Part shown: positions 1-7,792 of the stretch, one piece after another
Position numbering within the stretch: position 1 is the stretch's first letter
Layout: every line of letters begins with the position of its first letter
From: Streptomyces cirratus
GTDB taxonomy: Bacteria > Actinomycetota > Actinomycetes > Streptomycetales > Streptomycetaceae
DNA: 64,000 nt
Assembly (NCBI RefSeq): GCF_014650775.1
Contig: NZ_BMVP01000014.1
Location: 107,002-171,001, forward strand
Direction of reading: 5' to 3'
Notes under the pieces: model-generated
What the model was told of the DNA's origin: nothing
Database searches by the model: none
Seen by the model: only the letters and a program-made list of their open reading frames with translations
Made by a program: the position numbers and the translations under genes

Positions 1-204
1 GATCCCCCGCCCGCCGATCGCGCCCACGACGGTACGCAGCGCACGCGCGGTGCGGCCGTTGCGGCCGATCACCTTCCCGAGGTCGTCCGGGTGGACCCGG
101 ACCTCGAGCACCTGTCCGCGGCGCAGGTTGCGCGAGGCGACCTGCACTTCGTCGGGGTTGTCCACGATGCCCTTCACGAGGTGCTCAAGAGCCTCCTCGA
201 GCAT
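1..204 (-). CDS. khpA: KH-domain RNA-binding protein KhpA (3' end outside window)
   Basis: A small single-KH RNA-binding protein of the KhpA/YlqC family, usually 75-80 residues. Reading from ATG at 204, the first 68 residues are present and the frame runs off the window edge. The KH signature VIGRNGRT (residues 45-52) carries the RNA-binding GxxG loop G47-R-N-G50. The gene starts 2 nt after the rpsP stop, the standard rpsP-khpA-rimM-trmD arrangement, so it is co-transcribed and probably translationally coupled with rpsP. In other bacteria KhpA partners KhpB and binds many RNAs; a ribosome-linked role here is inferred from context. Confidence 0.93.
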   Translation of the reverse strand, partial: MLEEALEHLVKGIVDNPDEVQVASRNLRRGQVLEVRVHPDDLGKVIGRNGRTARALRTVVGAIGGRGI

Positions 205-206
205 GA

Positions 207-647
207 TCAGGCCTCGGTCGACTCGGCGGCGGCCTCAGCCTCGTCCGCCTTCTTGTCGGCCTTCTTCGCCTTCTGGGTGATGGCCTCGCCCTTGCCCTCG
301 CCGATGCCCTCGAGGGCCTTGGCGAACTCGTCGAAGGAGCGACGCTTGCTCTCCTTCGTCTCCGGCTGGAGCAGCGGCGCGGGGGCGGGGAGACCCTTGT
401 GGGCCTGCCAGTCACCGGTCAGCTTGAGGATGGCGAGCACAGCCTCGGTGGGCTGGGCGCCGACGGACAGCCAGTACTGCGCACGCTCGGCGTTGACCTC
501 GATGCGCGACGGGTTGTAGGTCGGCTGGTAGATGCCGATCTCCTCGATCGCGCGACCGTCCCGGCGGGTGCGGGCGTCGGCGACGATGATGCGGTAGTGC
601 GGCTGGCGAATCTTGCCGAGGCGCTTGAGCTTGATCTTGACTGCCAC
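207..647 (-). CDS. rpsP: 30S ribosomal protein S16
   Basis: Structural protein of the small ribosomal subunit. The GTG at 647 is chosen because it gives the canonical N-terminus VAVKIKLKRLGK and has an AGGAG ribosome-binding site about 10 nt upstream; longer in-frame starts add unrelated residues. The protein has 146 residues against about 82 in E. coli. The first 85 or so are the S16 fold (for example QPHYRIIVAD and EEIGIYQP), and the rest is a K/A/E-rich C-terminal tail typical of actinobacterial S16. It is the first gene of the rpsP-khpA unit seen here. The 248-bp region upstream should hold the promoter, but I could not assign -35 and -10 boxes with confidence. Confidence 0.97.
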   Translation of the reverse strand: MAVKIKLKRLGKIRQPHYRIIVADARTRRDGRAIEEIGIYQPTYNPSRIEVNAERAQYWLSVGAQPTEAVLAILKLTGDWQAHKGLPAPAPLLQPETKESKRRSFDEFAKALEGIGEGKGEAITQKAKKADKKADEAEAAAESTEA

Positions 648-895
648 TGGAGTGGTGTCTCCTGAACTTGACGTGGTTGGGCACATGAGATGCCACGTGG
701 GGTTGCGGTACTCGGGTGCCCGATGGACGCGTCAGCCGGAGGAGAGAGGGGTCCTGTGCGACTGTCGAGTACAGCTAGCCATTGTGCCACATGCCTGCGG
801 CGCGCTCAGCCGTAAGGGGTGCCTGCCGCTAGGGCGCGGTCGGGCGCGGGACCCGCCCGCCGGCCGGGCCCCGTCCGCGCGGCCGCGCCCGCGGT

Positions 896-1495
896 TCAGG
901 ACGCGGCGGCCGAGACGGCGACCTCGGGGATGCGGAAGGGCTTCATGCAGCCACCGCAGACGATGGGCGCCTGGGCCAGCACCGACGGGACGACCCGTAC
1001 GTTGCGCCCGCAGTCGCAGACCGCCTTGACCCGTACGCCGCCACCCGAGGAGCCGTGCCGCGCGGCCGGTCCGCGGAAGCTGCGCTTGGTGTCGGCGGCC
1101 GTGGCCACGGTATGCGCCTTGAGGGCTCGTTGCAGCCGCTCCATCGTGGGCCGGTAGCGCCTCTTCGCCTCGGGACTGAGCGAGACCAGGGAGAAACCGC
1201 TGCTGGCGTGCGGCTCTTCGGAGTGGTCCAGCCCCATCTCTTCGGCGATCGCGAGGAATCTGCGGTTGTGGTAGCGGCCGGCCCGCGAGGTGTCGCGGAC
1301 TCCACGGGCGGCGGCGATGCCGTGGACTGCCTCGTGCAGCAGTCGCTCGAAGGAGAGCTCGGCGCCGCAAGCGGACGACGACTCTCCGATCAGGGACTCG
1401 GGCGCGGCAAGGTCAGGCAGCTCGGGGTGGTACCGCTGAATGTCGGCCCACGCCTGCGCCAGCTCTGCGGCGAGAACAGGTGGTGTCGTGCTCAC
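896..1495 (-). CDS. SprT-like zinc metallopeptidase-like protein with C-terminal zinc ribbon
   Basis: A 199-residue protein of unknown role. Start GTG at 1495 gives VSTTPPVLAAEL; the frame also opens upstream at 1558 but with unrelated residues. Residues 54-58 are HEAVH, a match to the HExxH zinc-peptidase motif, followed about 20 residues later by GRYHN, which could supply a third ligand, as in SprT/Spartan-type proteins. The C-terminus has CDC and CGGC pairs about 18 residues apart, forming a probable zinc ribbon. The order HExxH domain then zinc ribbon matches SprT-family architecture. It is a lone gene between rpsP and proS. DNA-protein crosslink repair would be the family-based guess, but nothing here proves it. 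Confidence 0.75.
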   Translation of the reverse strand: MSTTPPVLAAELAQAWADIQRYHPELPDLAAPESLIGESSSACGAELSFERLLHEAVHGIAAARGVRDTSRAGRYHNRRFLAIAEEMGLDHSEEPHASSGFSLVSLSPEAKRRYRPTMERLQRALKAHTVATAADTKRSFRGPAARHGSSGGGVRVKAVCDCGRNVRVVPSVLAQAPIVCGGCMKPFRIPEVAVSAAAS

Positions 1496-1656
1496 GTCGT
1501 GACAACGAGCCGGGGTGCCCTGGTGTTCCGATTCCGGGCCATTCCAAATTTTTTGCACGTACCAGTCAGTTCAGTCTGATGCGTCCCGACGAGGACGTGT
1601 GCGCATATCCCCGGATGAGTCGGTACGTAACGAGGACCAGCGCAGGGCCTACGACG

Positions 1657-1702
1657 GCCATGCCCCCGGCGCGCGGCCGGAGCCGCACGCCGGGGGCATG
1701 GC
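1657..1702 (-). terminator. Strong hairpin terminator downstream of proS
   Basis: A perfect 15-bp stem (1657-1671 with 1688-1702) continues, after one unpaired base on each side, into a 5-bp stem with a CGGA loop. It begins 17 nt beyond the proS stop. No U-tract follows, as is common for Streptomyces terminators. Confidence 0.8.
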
Positions 1703-1718
1703 TGGGGTCGACGGGCGA

Positions 1719-3131
1719 TCAGTACGAGCGCGCCACGATGGCGAGGGTACCGGGGGCGTCGTCCGCCAGCGGGACCGAGCCGTCCTCGGCGATCAGGCAG
1801 CGCACGGAGACGGCCTGCTCGGCCAGCTTCGCCTCGCCCTCGGGACCCAGGTCCGCCCACGGGATGCGCGCCCAACCGCCGGCGACGGCGGCCTCGGCGG
1901 CCTCCTCGATCGTGGCGACGTCGGAAGTGCGGGCCTCGCGGCGCTCGCGGGACTCGCGCAGCAGCTGCGCCTGGTCCTCCTCCAGCACCTTGGGCAGCAG
2001 GTCGGCCAGCGCCGAGATCTGCACGGCCTCCTTGCCGCCGGGGATCCGGCGGGCCAGCATCGCGGTGCCGTTCTCCAGGTCGCGCGGGCCGATCTCGACG
2101 CGCACCGGCACGCCCTTGAGCTCCCAGTCCACGGCGCGGCGTCCGAAGGGCGTGTCCACGCGGTCGTCGACCTGGACCCGGATCCCGGCGGCCTTGAGCT
2201 GGGCCCCGAGCTCGCGGACCTTGGCCACGGCCTCGTCGCCCTTGATCGCCATGACGACGACCTGGACGTGCGCGAGGCGCGGCGGCACCCGCAGGCCGTT
2301 GTCGTCGCCGTGGGACATGATCAGCCCGCCGACCATGCGGGTCGAGACGCCCCACGAGGTCTGCCAGACGAGCTCCTGCTTGCCTTCCTTCGACAGGTAC
2401 TGGGTGTTGAAGGCCTTGGCGAAGTTGGTGCCCAGCTCGTGGCTCGTGCCCAGCTGGAGGGCCTTGCCGTCGCCCATCATCCCCTCCAGCGTGAGGGTGT
2501 TGATGGCGCCGGCGAAGCGCTCCTTGGCCGTCTTGCGGCCGAGCACGACGTCGATGCCGAGCACGTTCGTCATGAAGTCGCCGTACACGTCCGTGTGGAT
2601 GCGGGCCGCGTAGTCGCGGGCGTCCTCGTAGGTGGCGTGGGCGGTGTGGCCCTCCTGCCAGAGGAACTCGCTCGTACGGAGGAACACGCGCGGGCGCATC
2701 TCCCAGCGGACCACGTTGGCCCACTGGTTGATCAGCAGGGGCAGGTCCCGGTAGCTCTGGACCCACTTGGAGAAGTAGTCGTTGATGATCGTCTCGGAGG
2801 TGGGCCGGACGACGACCGGCTCGTCCAGCTCCTTGCCGCCGCCGTGCGTGACGACCGCGAGCTCGGGGGCGAAGCCCTCGACGTGCTCGGCTTCCCTCGT
2901 CAGGTAGGACTGCGGGATGAACAGGGGGAAGTACGCGTTCTGGGCGCCCGCGTCCTTGATGCGCGCGTCCATCTCCTGCTGCATCCGCTCCCACAGCCCG
3001 TAGCCGTACGGCCGGATGACCATGGTGCCGCGTACCGGACCGTTGTCGGCCAGCTCGGCCTTGTTGATCAGATCCTGGTACCAGCGGGGGAAATCCTCCG
3101 CCTGGGGGGTGAGAACGGGTGCCTTTGCCAT
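1719..3131 (-). CDS. proS: Prolyl-tRNA synthetase (short, archaeal/eukaryotic-type)
   Basis: Charges tRNA-Pro with proline. The 470-residue protein starts at ATG 3131 (MAKAPVLTPQ). Class II motifs are visible: RPTSET (109-114) and the motif 2 strand-loop NVVRWEMRPRVFLRTSEFLW (139-158). It lacks the long insertion domain of E. coli ProRS and ends in a C-terminal tyrosine (VARSY), a mark of the type 3 enzyme. Streptomyces often carry a second, long ProRS elsewhere, so this may be one of two. A methyltransferase gene lies divergently across 131 bp; a strong hairpin follows the stop codon. Confidence 0.95.
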   Translation of the reverse strand: MAKAPVLTPQAEDFPRWYQDLINKAELADNGPVRGTMVIRPYGYGLWERMQQEMDARIKDAGAQNAYFPLFIPQSYLTREAEHVEGFAPELAVVTHGGGKELDEPVVVRPTSETIINDYFSKWVQSYRDLPLLINQWANVVRWEMRPRVFLRTSEFLWQEGHTAHATYEDARDYAARIHTDVYGDFMTNVLGIDVVLGRKTAKERFAGAINTLTLEGMMGDGKALQLGTSHELGTNFAKAFNTQYLSKEGKQELVWQTSWGVSTRMVGGLIMSHGDDNGLRVPPRLAHVQVVVMAIKGDEAVAKVRELGAQLKAAGIRVQVDDRVDTPFGRRAVDWELKGVPVRVEIGPRDLENGTAMLARRIPGGKEAVQISALADLLPKVLEEDQAQLLRESRERREARTSDVATIEEAAEAAVAGGWARIPWADLGPEGEAKLAEQAVSVRCLIAEDGSVPLADDAPGTLAIVARSY

Positions 3132-3262
3132 GGCGCGAATGGTACGGCGCCGGGCGCTCGATGCGTGAATCGGGTGGCGCACTCCTCTGGACGGGAGGGC
3201 GGATGGGGAGTTCCCTGGCAACGGGGGCAAGGGGGCGACATGGAATCAGGAGCGCTCATTCG

Positions 3263-3940
3263 ATGACACCGATGCCGACGACGACGCTCGTCGCCCGGGA
3301 CTGGGCCGAGATCCAGGAACGGATGCTGGTACCGCTGTACGAGGCGGTCTACGACCGGCTGGAGGTCGGGCCCGGGGCCCGGCTGCTCGGCCTGGGGTGC
3401 GGGGCCGGGCTGGCCCTCCTGCTGGCGCAGCGGCGCGGGGCCGCCGTCACGGGTGTGGAGGCGGATGCGGCGCGGCGTGCGCTGGCCCGTGAACGGCTGC
3501 TGGAGGTGCGGGCGGACCCGCCGTCGGCCGCGCGGCCGTACGACGTCCTGCTGGCGTTCTCGCCCGGCTCGCGGGCTCTGGCCGGGGCCCTGCCCGCGGT
3601 CCGCCGGGGCGGGGCGGTGGTGCTGGCGGGCTGGGGTCCGCCGGAGCGGTGCACGGTTCCGGCGGTGCTGGGCGGCGGGCCGTCGCAGCGGGACCTGGAC
3701 GCTCTGGTGGCGGGCGCCGGGCTGGTCCCGGACGGTTCGGGGCGGGTGTTCTGCCCGTTCGGCTACGCGGATGTGGACAGTGCCGTGCGGGGGCTGCTGT
3801 CGACGGGTCTGTACGACTCGGCGTCCGACCCGGCGCAGGTGGAGAAGGAGCTGACCGAGGCGCTTCACCCGTACGAGCGGCCGGACGGCGCCGTGTGGCT
3901 GCCGAACATCTTCCGCTACGTGATCGCCCGCGTGCGCTGA
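3263..3940 (+). CDS. SAM-dependent methyltransferase-like protein
   Basis: A 225-residue Rossmann-fold methyltransferase of unknown substrate. ATG 3263 is chosen because it is preceded by AGGAG at about 10 nt; the frame also opens upstream at 3119 but would overlap the proS start. Motif I appears as LLGLGCGAGLALL (residues 41-53), with the acidic end of strand 2 in VTGVEADAARR. The family usually reads VLDVGCG; here the aspartate is replaced (LGLGCG), so catalytic competence is not certain. A later segment, LRRGG-like VRRGGAVVLAGW, resembles the strand-5 region. It is monocistronic and convergent with the ftsH paralogue, which ends 24 nt away. Confidence 0.8.
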   Translation: MTPMPTTTLVARDWAEIQERMLVPLYEAVYDRLEVGPGARLLGLGCGAGLALLLAQRRGAAVTGVEADAARRALARERLLEVRADPPSAARPYDVLLAFSPGSRALAGALPAVRRGGAVVLAGWGPPERCTVPAVLGGGPSQRDLDALVAGAGLVPDGSGRVFCPFGYADVDSAVRGLLSTGLYDSASDPAQVEKELTEALHPYERPDGAVWLPNIFRYVIARVR

Positions 3941-3964
3941 CACCGGGAGGTCCCGCGCCTGGCG

Positions 3965-5890
3965 TCACTTCGACAGGCGCGGGATGCCTGCGGCGGCGTA
4001 GGCGGCGGCTTCGTCCAGGGTTTCGGCGACGAGCAGGGCCTCGGCGAGGTCGTCGAGCTGCGAGCGGTGCTCGCGCAGGAGGCGGCAGGCTTCGACGTAG
4101 CACTCGTCGACGATCCGCCGCATCTCGGCGTCGACGGCGTCGAGCGTCGCGGGCGCGGCGGAGAGCCCGTAGGCGCCCTGTCCGTCGGAGGGGATCGCCG
4201 TCAGGCGGCCGACGCGTTCGCTCATGCCCCATCGGCCGACCATGCCGCGCACGAGGTTGGTGACCTGTTCGAGGTCGTTCTCGGCGCCCGTCGTGATCAC
4301 GTCGTAGACGACGTGCTCGGCCGCCATGCCGCCGAGCGCGCCGATGATGCGTCCGCGCAGGTACTGCTCCGTGTAGGCGTACCGGTCGGCGTCCGGGGTG
4401 GAGAGGGTGACGCCCAGGGCGCGCCCGCGCGGGACGATGGTGATCTTGCGGACGGGGTCGGCGCCGGGCTGGAGCATGCCGAGCAGGGCGTGGCCGCTCT
4501 CGTGGTAGGCAGTGCGGCGCCGCTCCTCCGGCGGCATGACCAGGGGGCGTTCCGCGCCGAGCTGCACCTTCTCCAGGGCCTCGGACAGATCGGCCTGGGT
4601 GACCTGCGTCTGCTTGCGCTTGACGGCCAGCAGGGCGGCCTCGTTGGCGAGGTTGGCCAGTTCGGCACCCGTCATGCCGGGTGTGGTGCTCGCGACCCGG
4701 CCCAGGTCCACGCCGTCGGCGAGCGGGATCTCGCGGGTGTGGATGCGCAGGATCGCCTCGCGGCCGTGCCGGTCGGGCGGGGAGACTTGCACCAGGCGGT
4801 CGAAGCGGCCCGGCCGGGTCAGCGCCGGGTCGAGGACGTCCGCGCGGTTGGTGGCGGCGAGGACGACGACGCCCTCCGAGCCGGAGAAGCCGTCCATCTC
4901 GGTGAGGATCTGGTTCAGGGTCTGCTCGCGTTCGTCGTGGCCGCCGAGGCCGCCGCCGGCGCCGCGCACGCGCCCGATGGTGTCGATCTCGTCGATGAAG
5001 ATGATCGCGGGGGCGACCTTGCGCGCCTCGGTGAACAGTTCACGGACCCGTGACGCGCCGACGCCGACGATCATCTCGATGAACTCTGAGGCGGAGGCGG
5101 AGAAGAAGGGCACTCCGGCCTCTCCGGCGACGGCGCGGGCGAGCAGGGTCTTGCCGGTGCCGGGCAGGCCGGCGAGGAGGACTCCGCCGGGCATGCGGGC
5201 ACCCATCTTGCGGTACGCCTGCGGGTTCTTGAGGAAGTCGACGACGTCGTTGAGCTCGCCCTCCACCTCGTCGATGCCCGCGACGTCCTCGAAGGTGGTG
5301 CGTTTGGCGCCCGTCTCCATCTCCACCGGTTTCGGTGGTGCCTTGCGGCCCAGACCGCCGAGGCCCGGGCCCATGGCCGAGCCCATCCGGCGGGCGATGA
5401 ACACCCACAACAGGACCAGCAGCAGCATGGGCGCGAGCGAGATGAGGAGGTTGGAGAGGAGGCTGCGCTGCACCACGACGGGCGAGGCGGTCACCGTGAC
5501 CTGGTGCTTGGTGAGGTTGGCCCACAGGTCGTCGTCGGCGAAGGCGGGGCGCTGGGTGACGAACTTGGTGTAGTCGCCCTTGCCGCCGTCCGGTTTCGGC
5601 GCCTTGGTCTTGAGCTGCCCCTGGATGGCGTCGCCCTTGGAGTAGATCTTCGAGACGTTGCCGTCGGCGACCTGCCTGCTGAATTCGGTGTAGGAGATCG
5701 TCGGCTCGTCGCCCTCGTTGTAGAACGACAGCACCAGGTTGGCGATCAGGAACACGATCAGGGCGGCGAGGACCAGCCCGCGCCATCCGCCGGCCATCTT
5801 CTTCCTCGGCGGCGGGGTGGGCGGCGCGCCCTCGGAACGCCAGGGGGTGTCGGCCCGGTCGCGGGGCGGTGCGGGGGTGGGGCTGGGCAC
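3965..5890 (-). CDS. ftsH: FtsH-family membrane AAA+ zinc metalloprotease (paralogue)
   Basis: ATP-dependent membrane protease. The 641-residue protein starts at GTG 5890, 5 nt after AAGGAGG. Order: proline-rich N-terminus (1-34), first membrane segment (36-57), extracytoplasmic domain, second membrane segment (147-165), AAA+ module with Walker A GLPGTGKT (241-248) and Walker B IIFIDE (296-301), then the peptidase domain with HESGH (463-467). The family usually has GPPGTGKT; the leucine is a small departure, and all catalytic residues are intact. The main streptomycete ftsH normally sits near folE and hpt, so this copy next to ffh is best read as a second FtsH. Its link to the SRP gene could reflect membrane-protein quality control (inference). 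Confidence 0.93.
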   Translation of the reverse strand: MPSPTPAPPRDRADTPWRSEGAPPTPPPRKKMAGGWRGLVLAALIVFLIANLVLSFYNEGDEPTISYTEFSRQVADGNVSKIYSKGDAIQGQLKTKAPKPDGGKGDYTKFVTQRPAFADDDLWANLTKHQVTVTASPVVVQRSLLSNLLISLAPMLLLVLLWVFIARRMGSAMGPGLGGLGRKAPPKPVEMETGAKRTTFEDVAGIDEVEGELNDVVDFLKNPQAYRKMGARMPGGVLLAGLPGTGKTLLARAVAGEAGVPFFSASASEFIEMIVGVGASRVRELFTEARKVAPAIIFIDEIDTIGRVRGAGGGLGGHDEREQTLNQILTEMDGFSGSEGVVVLAATNRADVLDPALTRPGRFDRLVQVSPPDRHGREAILRIHTREIPLADGVDLGRVASTTPGMTGAELANLANEAALLAVKRKQTQVTQADLSEALEKVQLGAERPLVMPPEERRRTAYHESGHALLGMLQPGADPVRKITIVPRGRALGVTLSTPDADRYAYTEQYLRGRIIGALGGMAAEHVVYDVITTGAENDLEQVTNLVRGMVGRWGMSERVGRLTAIPSDGQGAYGLSAAPATLDAVDAEMRRIVDECYVEACRLLREHRSQLDDLAEALLVAETLDEAAAYAAAGIPRLSK

Positions 5891-5972
5891 GGGGCCTCCT
5901 TCTGCCGTCCTCCCGGCCGACCATAAGGGAGATACCGGACCATTGCCCCCGGGAATCCGCTCCCGGAACGAC

Positions 5973-6045
5973 GAAGGACCCCGGCCGGCTGGTCCCGCTC
6001 GGGCCGGCCAGGGCCCTTCCGGCGCGGTGCTTCGCGCACCGCGCC
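5973..6045 (-). terminator. Two tandem hairpin terminators after ffh
   Basis: Hairpin one pairs 5973-5989 with 6003-6019 (17 bp, two mismatches). Hairpin two pairs 6021-6030 with 6036-6045 (10 bp perfect, loop TTCGC). They sit between the ffh stop (6104) and the ftsH start (5890), so the two genes are separate units. Confidence 0.8.
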
Positions 6046-6103
6046 GCCGTCACTCGGTGAAGGTCATGAGCTTCTGCTTCGAGAACCTCTCCTTCATGAG
6101 CTT

Positions 6104-7678
6104 CTACTTCATGAACTTCTTGAACTCGTCCGGAAGGTCGAAGTCCTGGCCGGGCTTGGCCCCGCCCGCGGGCAGCCCGAACGGGTTGCCGCCGGCGGCC
6201 GGCTCGGTGGCCTGCGGCCCCTGCTCGCGCCGGGCCGCTGCCGCGGCCTCCTCTTCCTTGCGCTTCATCGGGTTGCCGCTCTTGCGCTTGCCCTTGGCCT
6301 GCTTGACCTGCTTCTTCTGCCGGCCGGGGCCGCCGCCCATCCCGGGGATGCCCGGCATGCCCGGCATTCCGCCGCCCTGGGCCATGCGGGACATCATCTT
6401 GCGCGCTTCGAAGAACCGCTCGACGAGGTTCTTGACGGCGCTGACCTCGACGCCGGAACCCTTGGCGACACGGGCGCGGCGGGAGCCGTTGATGATGTGC
6501 GGGTCCTGGCGCTCGGCCGGGGTCATCGACTTGATGATGGCGGCCATGCGGTCGACGTCGCGCTCGTCGATGTTGTTGATCTGCTCCTTGATCTGCCCCA
6601 TGCCGGGCAGCATGCCGAGCAGCTTGGAGATGGAGCCCATCTTGCGGACCTGCTCCATCTGGGCCAGGAAGTCGTCGAGCGTGAACTCCTTGGGGCCCTT
6701 GGCCAGCTTGGCCGCCATCTTCTCGGCCTCGGCCTGCGAGAAGGTCTTCTCGGCCTGCTCGATGAGGGTGAGCATGTCACCCATGTCGAGGATCCGGCCC
6801 GCCATGCGGTCGGGGTGGAAAGCGTCGAACTCGTCGAGCTTCTCACCGTTCGAGGCGAACATGATCTGCTTGCCGGTGACGTGCGCGATGGAGAGCGCGG
6901 CACCGCCCCGGGCGTCGCCGTCGAGCTTGGAGAGCACGACGCCGTCGAAGCCGACGCCGTCGCGGAAGGCCTCGGCGGTGTTGACCGCGTCCTGGCCGAT
7001 CATGGCGTCGACGACGAAGAGGATCTCGTCGGGGCTGACGGCGTCGCGGATGTCCGCGGCCTGCTGCATCAGCTCCTGGTCGATGCCGAGACGGCCGGCG
7101 GTGTCGACGATGACGATGTCGAACTGCTTGGTACGGGCGTACTCGATGGAGTCCTTGGCGACCTGGACCGGGTCGCCCACGCCGTTGCCGGGCTGCGGCG
7201 CGTAGACGGCCACACCGGCGCGCTCGGCGACGACGCTGAGCTGGTTGACGGCGTTGGGGCGCTGGAGGTCGCAGGCGACGAGCAGCGGGGCGTGGCCCTG
7301 TCCCTTGAGCCAGAGGCCGAGCTTTCCGGCGAGGGTGGTCTTACCGGCACCCTGGAGGCCGGCGAGCATGATCACGGTGGGCGCGGTCTTGGCGAAGCGC
7401 AGCCGCCGGGTCTCGCCGCCGAGGATCGAGACGAGCTCGTCGTTGACGATCTTGAGGACCTGCTGGCCGGGGTTGAGGGCCTTGCTGACCTCTTCGCCGC
7501 GGGCGCGTTCCTTGACGTTCGCGATGAAGGAACGGACGACGGGAAGCGCGACGTCGGCCTCGAGGAGGGCGATACGGATTTCCCGCGCCGCAGCGTCGAT
7601 GTCCTGCTCGGAGAGGCGGCCTTTGCCCCGGAGGGACTTGAAGGTCGCGCTGAGGCGGTCGGAAAGCGTATCGAACAC
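6104..7678 (-). CDS. ffh: Signal recognition particle protein Ffh
   Basis: GTPase of the signal recognition particle; binds signal sequences and SRP RNA and docks with FtsY (encoded at 14961-16184 in this window). The 524-residue protein starts at GTG 7678 (VFDTLSDRLSATF). N domain 1-90; G domain with GLQGAGKTT (107-115) and DTAGRL; methionine-rich M domain after about residue 300 with GSGV and MGGGPG segments. The tail is K/R- and Q-rich and ends DEFKKFMK. Immediately after the stop codon the DNA repeats the end of the gene (see findings). The unit ends at two tandem hairpins. Confidence 0.97.
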   Translation of the reverse strand: MFDTLSDRLSATFKSLRGKGRLSEQDIDAAAREIRIALLEADVALPVVRSFIANVKERARGEEVSKALNPGQQVLKIVNDELVSILGGETRRLRFAKTAPTVIMLAGLQGAGKTTLAGKLGLWLKGQGHAPLLVACDLQRPNAVNQLSVVAERAGVAVYAPQPGNGVGDPVQVAKDSIEYARTKQFDIVIVDTAGRLGIDQELMQQAADIRDAVSPDEILFVVDAMIGQDAVNTAEAFRDGVGFDGVVLSKLDGDARGGAALSIAHVTGKQIMFASNGEKLDEFDAFHPDRMAGRILDMGDMLTLIEQAEKTFSQAEAEKMAAKLAKGPKEFTLDDFLAQMEQVRKMGSISKLLGMLPGMGQIKEQINNIDERDVDRMAAIIKSMTPAERQDPHIINGSRRARVAKGSGVEVSAVKNLVERFFEARKMMSRMAQGGGMPGMPGIPGMGGGPGRQKKQVKQAKGKRKSGNPMKRKEEEAAAAARREQGPQATEPAAGGNPFGLPAGGAKPGQDFDLPDEFKKFMK

Positions 7679-7740
7679 GGTGGTCGCGATTCCTCGGGTC
7701 GGGGGCGTGTGGTCGTCCCCCAGGGTATCGGCCCTTTCCC

Positions 7741-7784
7741 GGTGGTGGGCCCGGCGGTCCGTCTGCGGTCCGGGGCCCACCGCC
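7741..7784 (-). terminator. Hairpin terminator after glnD
   Basis: A 12-bp GC stem with one mismatch (7741-7752 with 7773-7784), 9 nt past the glnD stop. It closes the amtB-glnK-glnD unit and also lies in the ffh upstream region. Confidence 0.65.
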
Positions 7785-7792
7785 GGGCGCGC

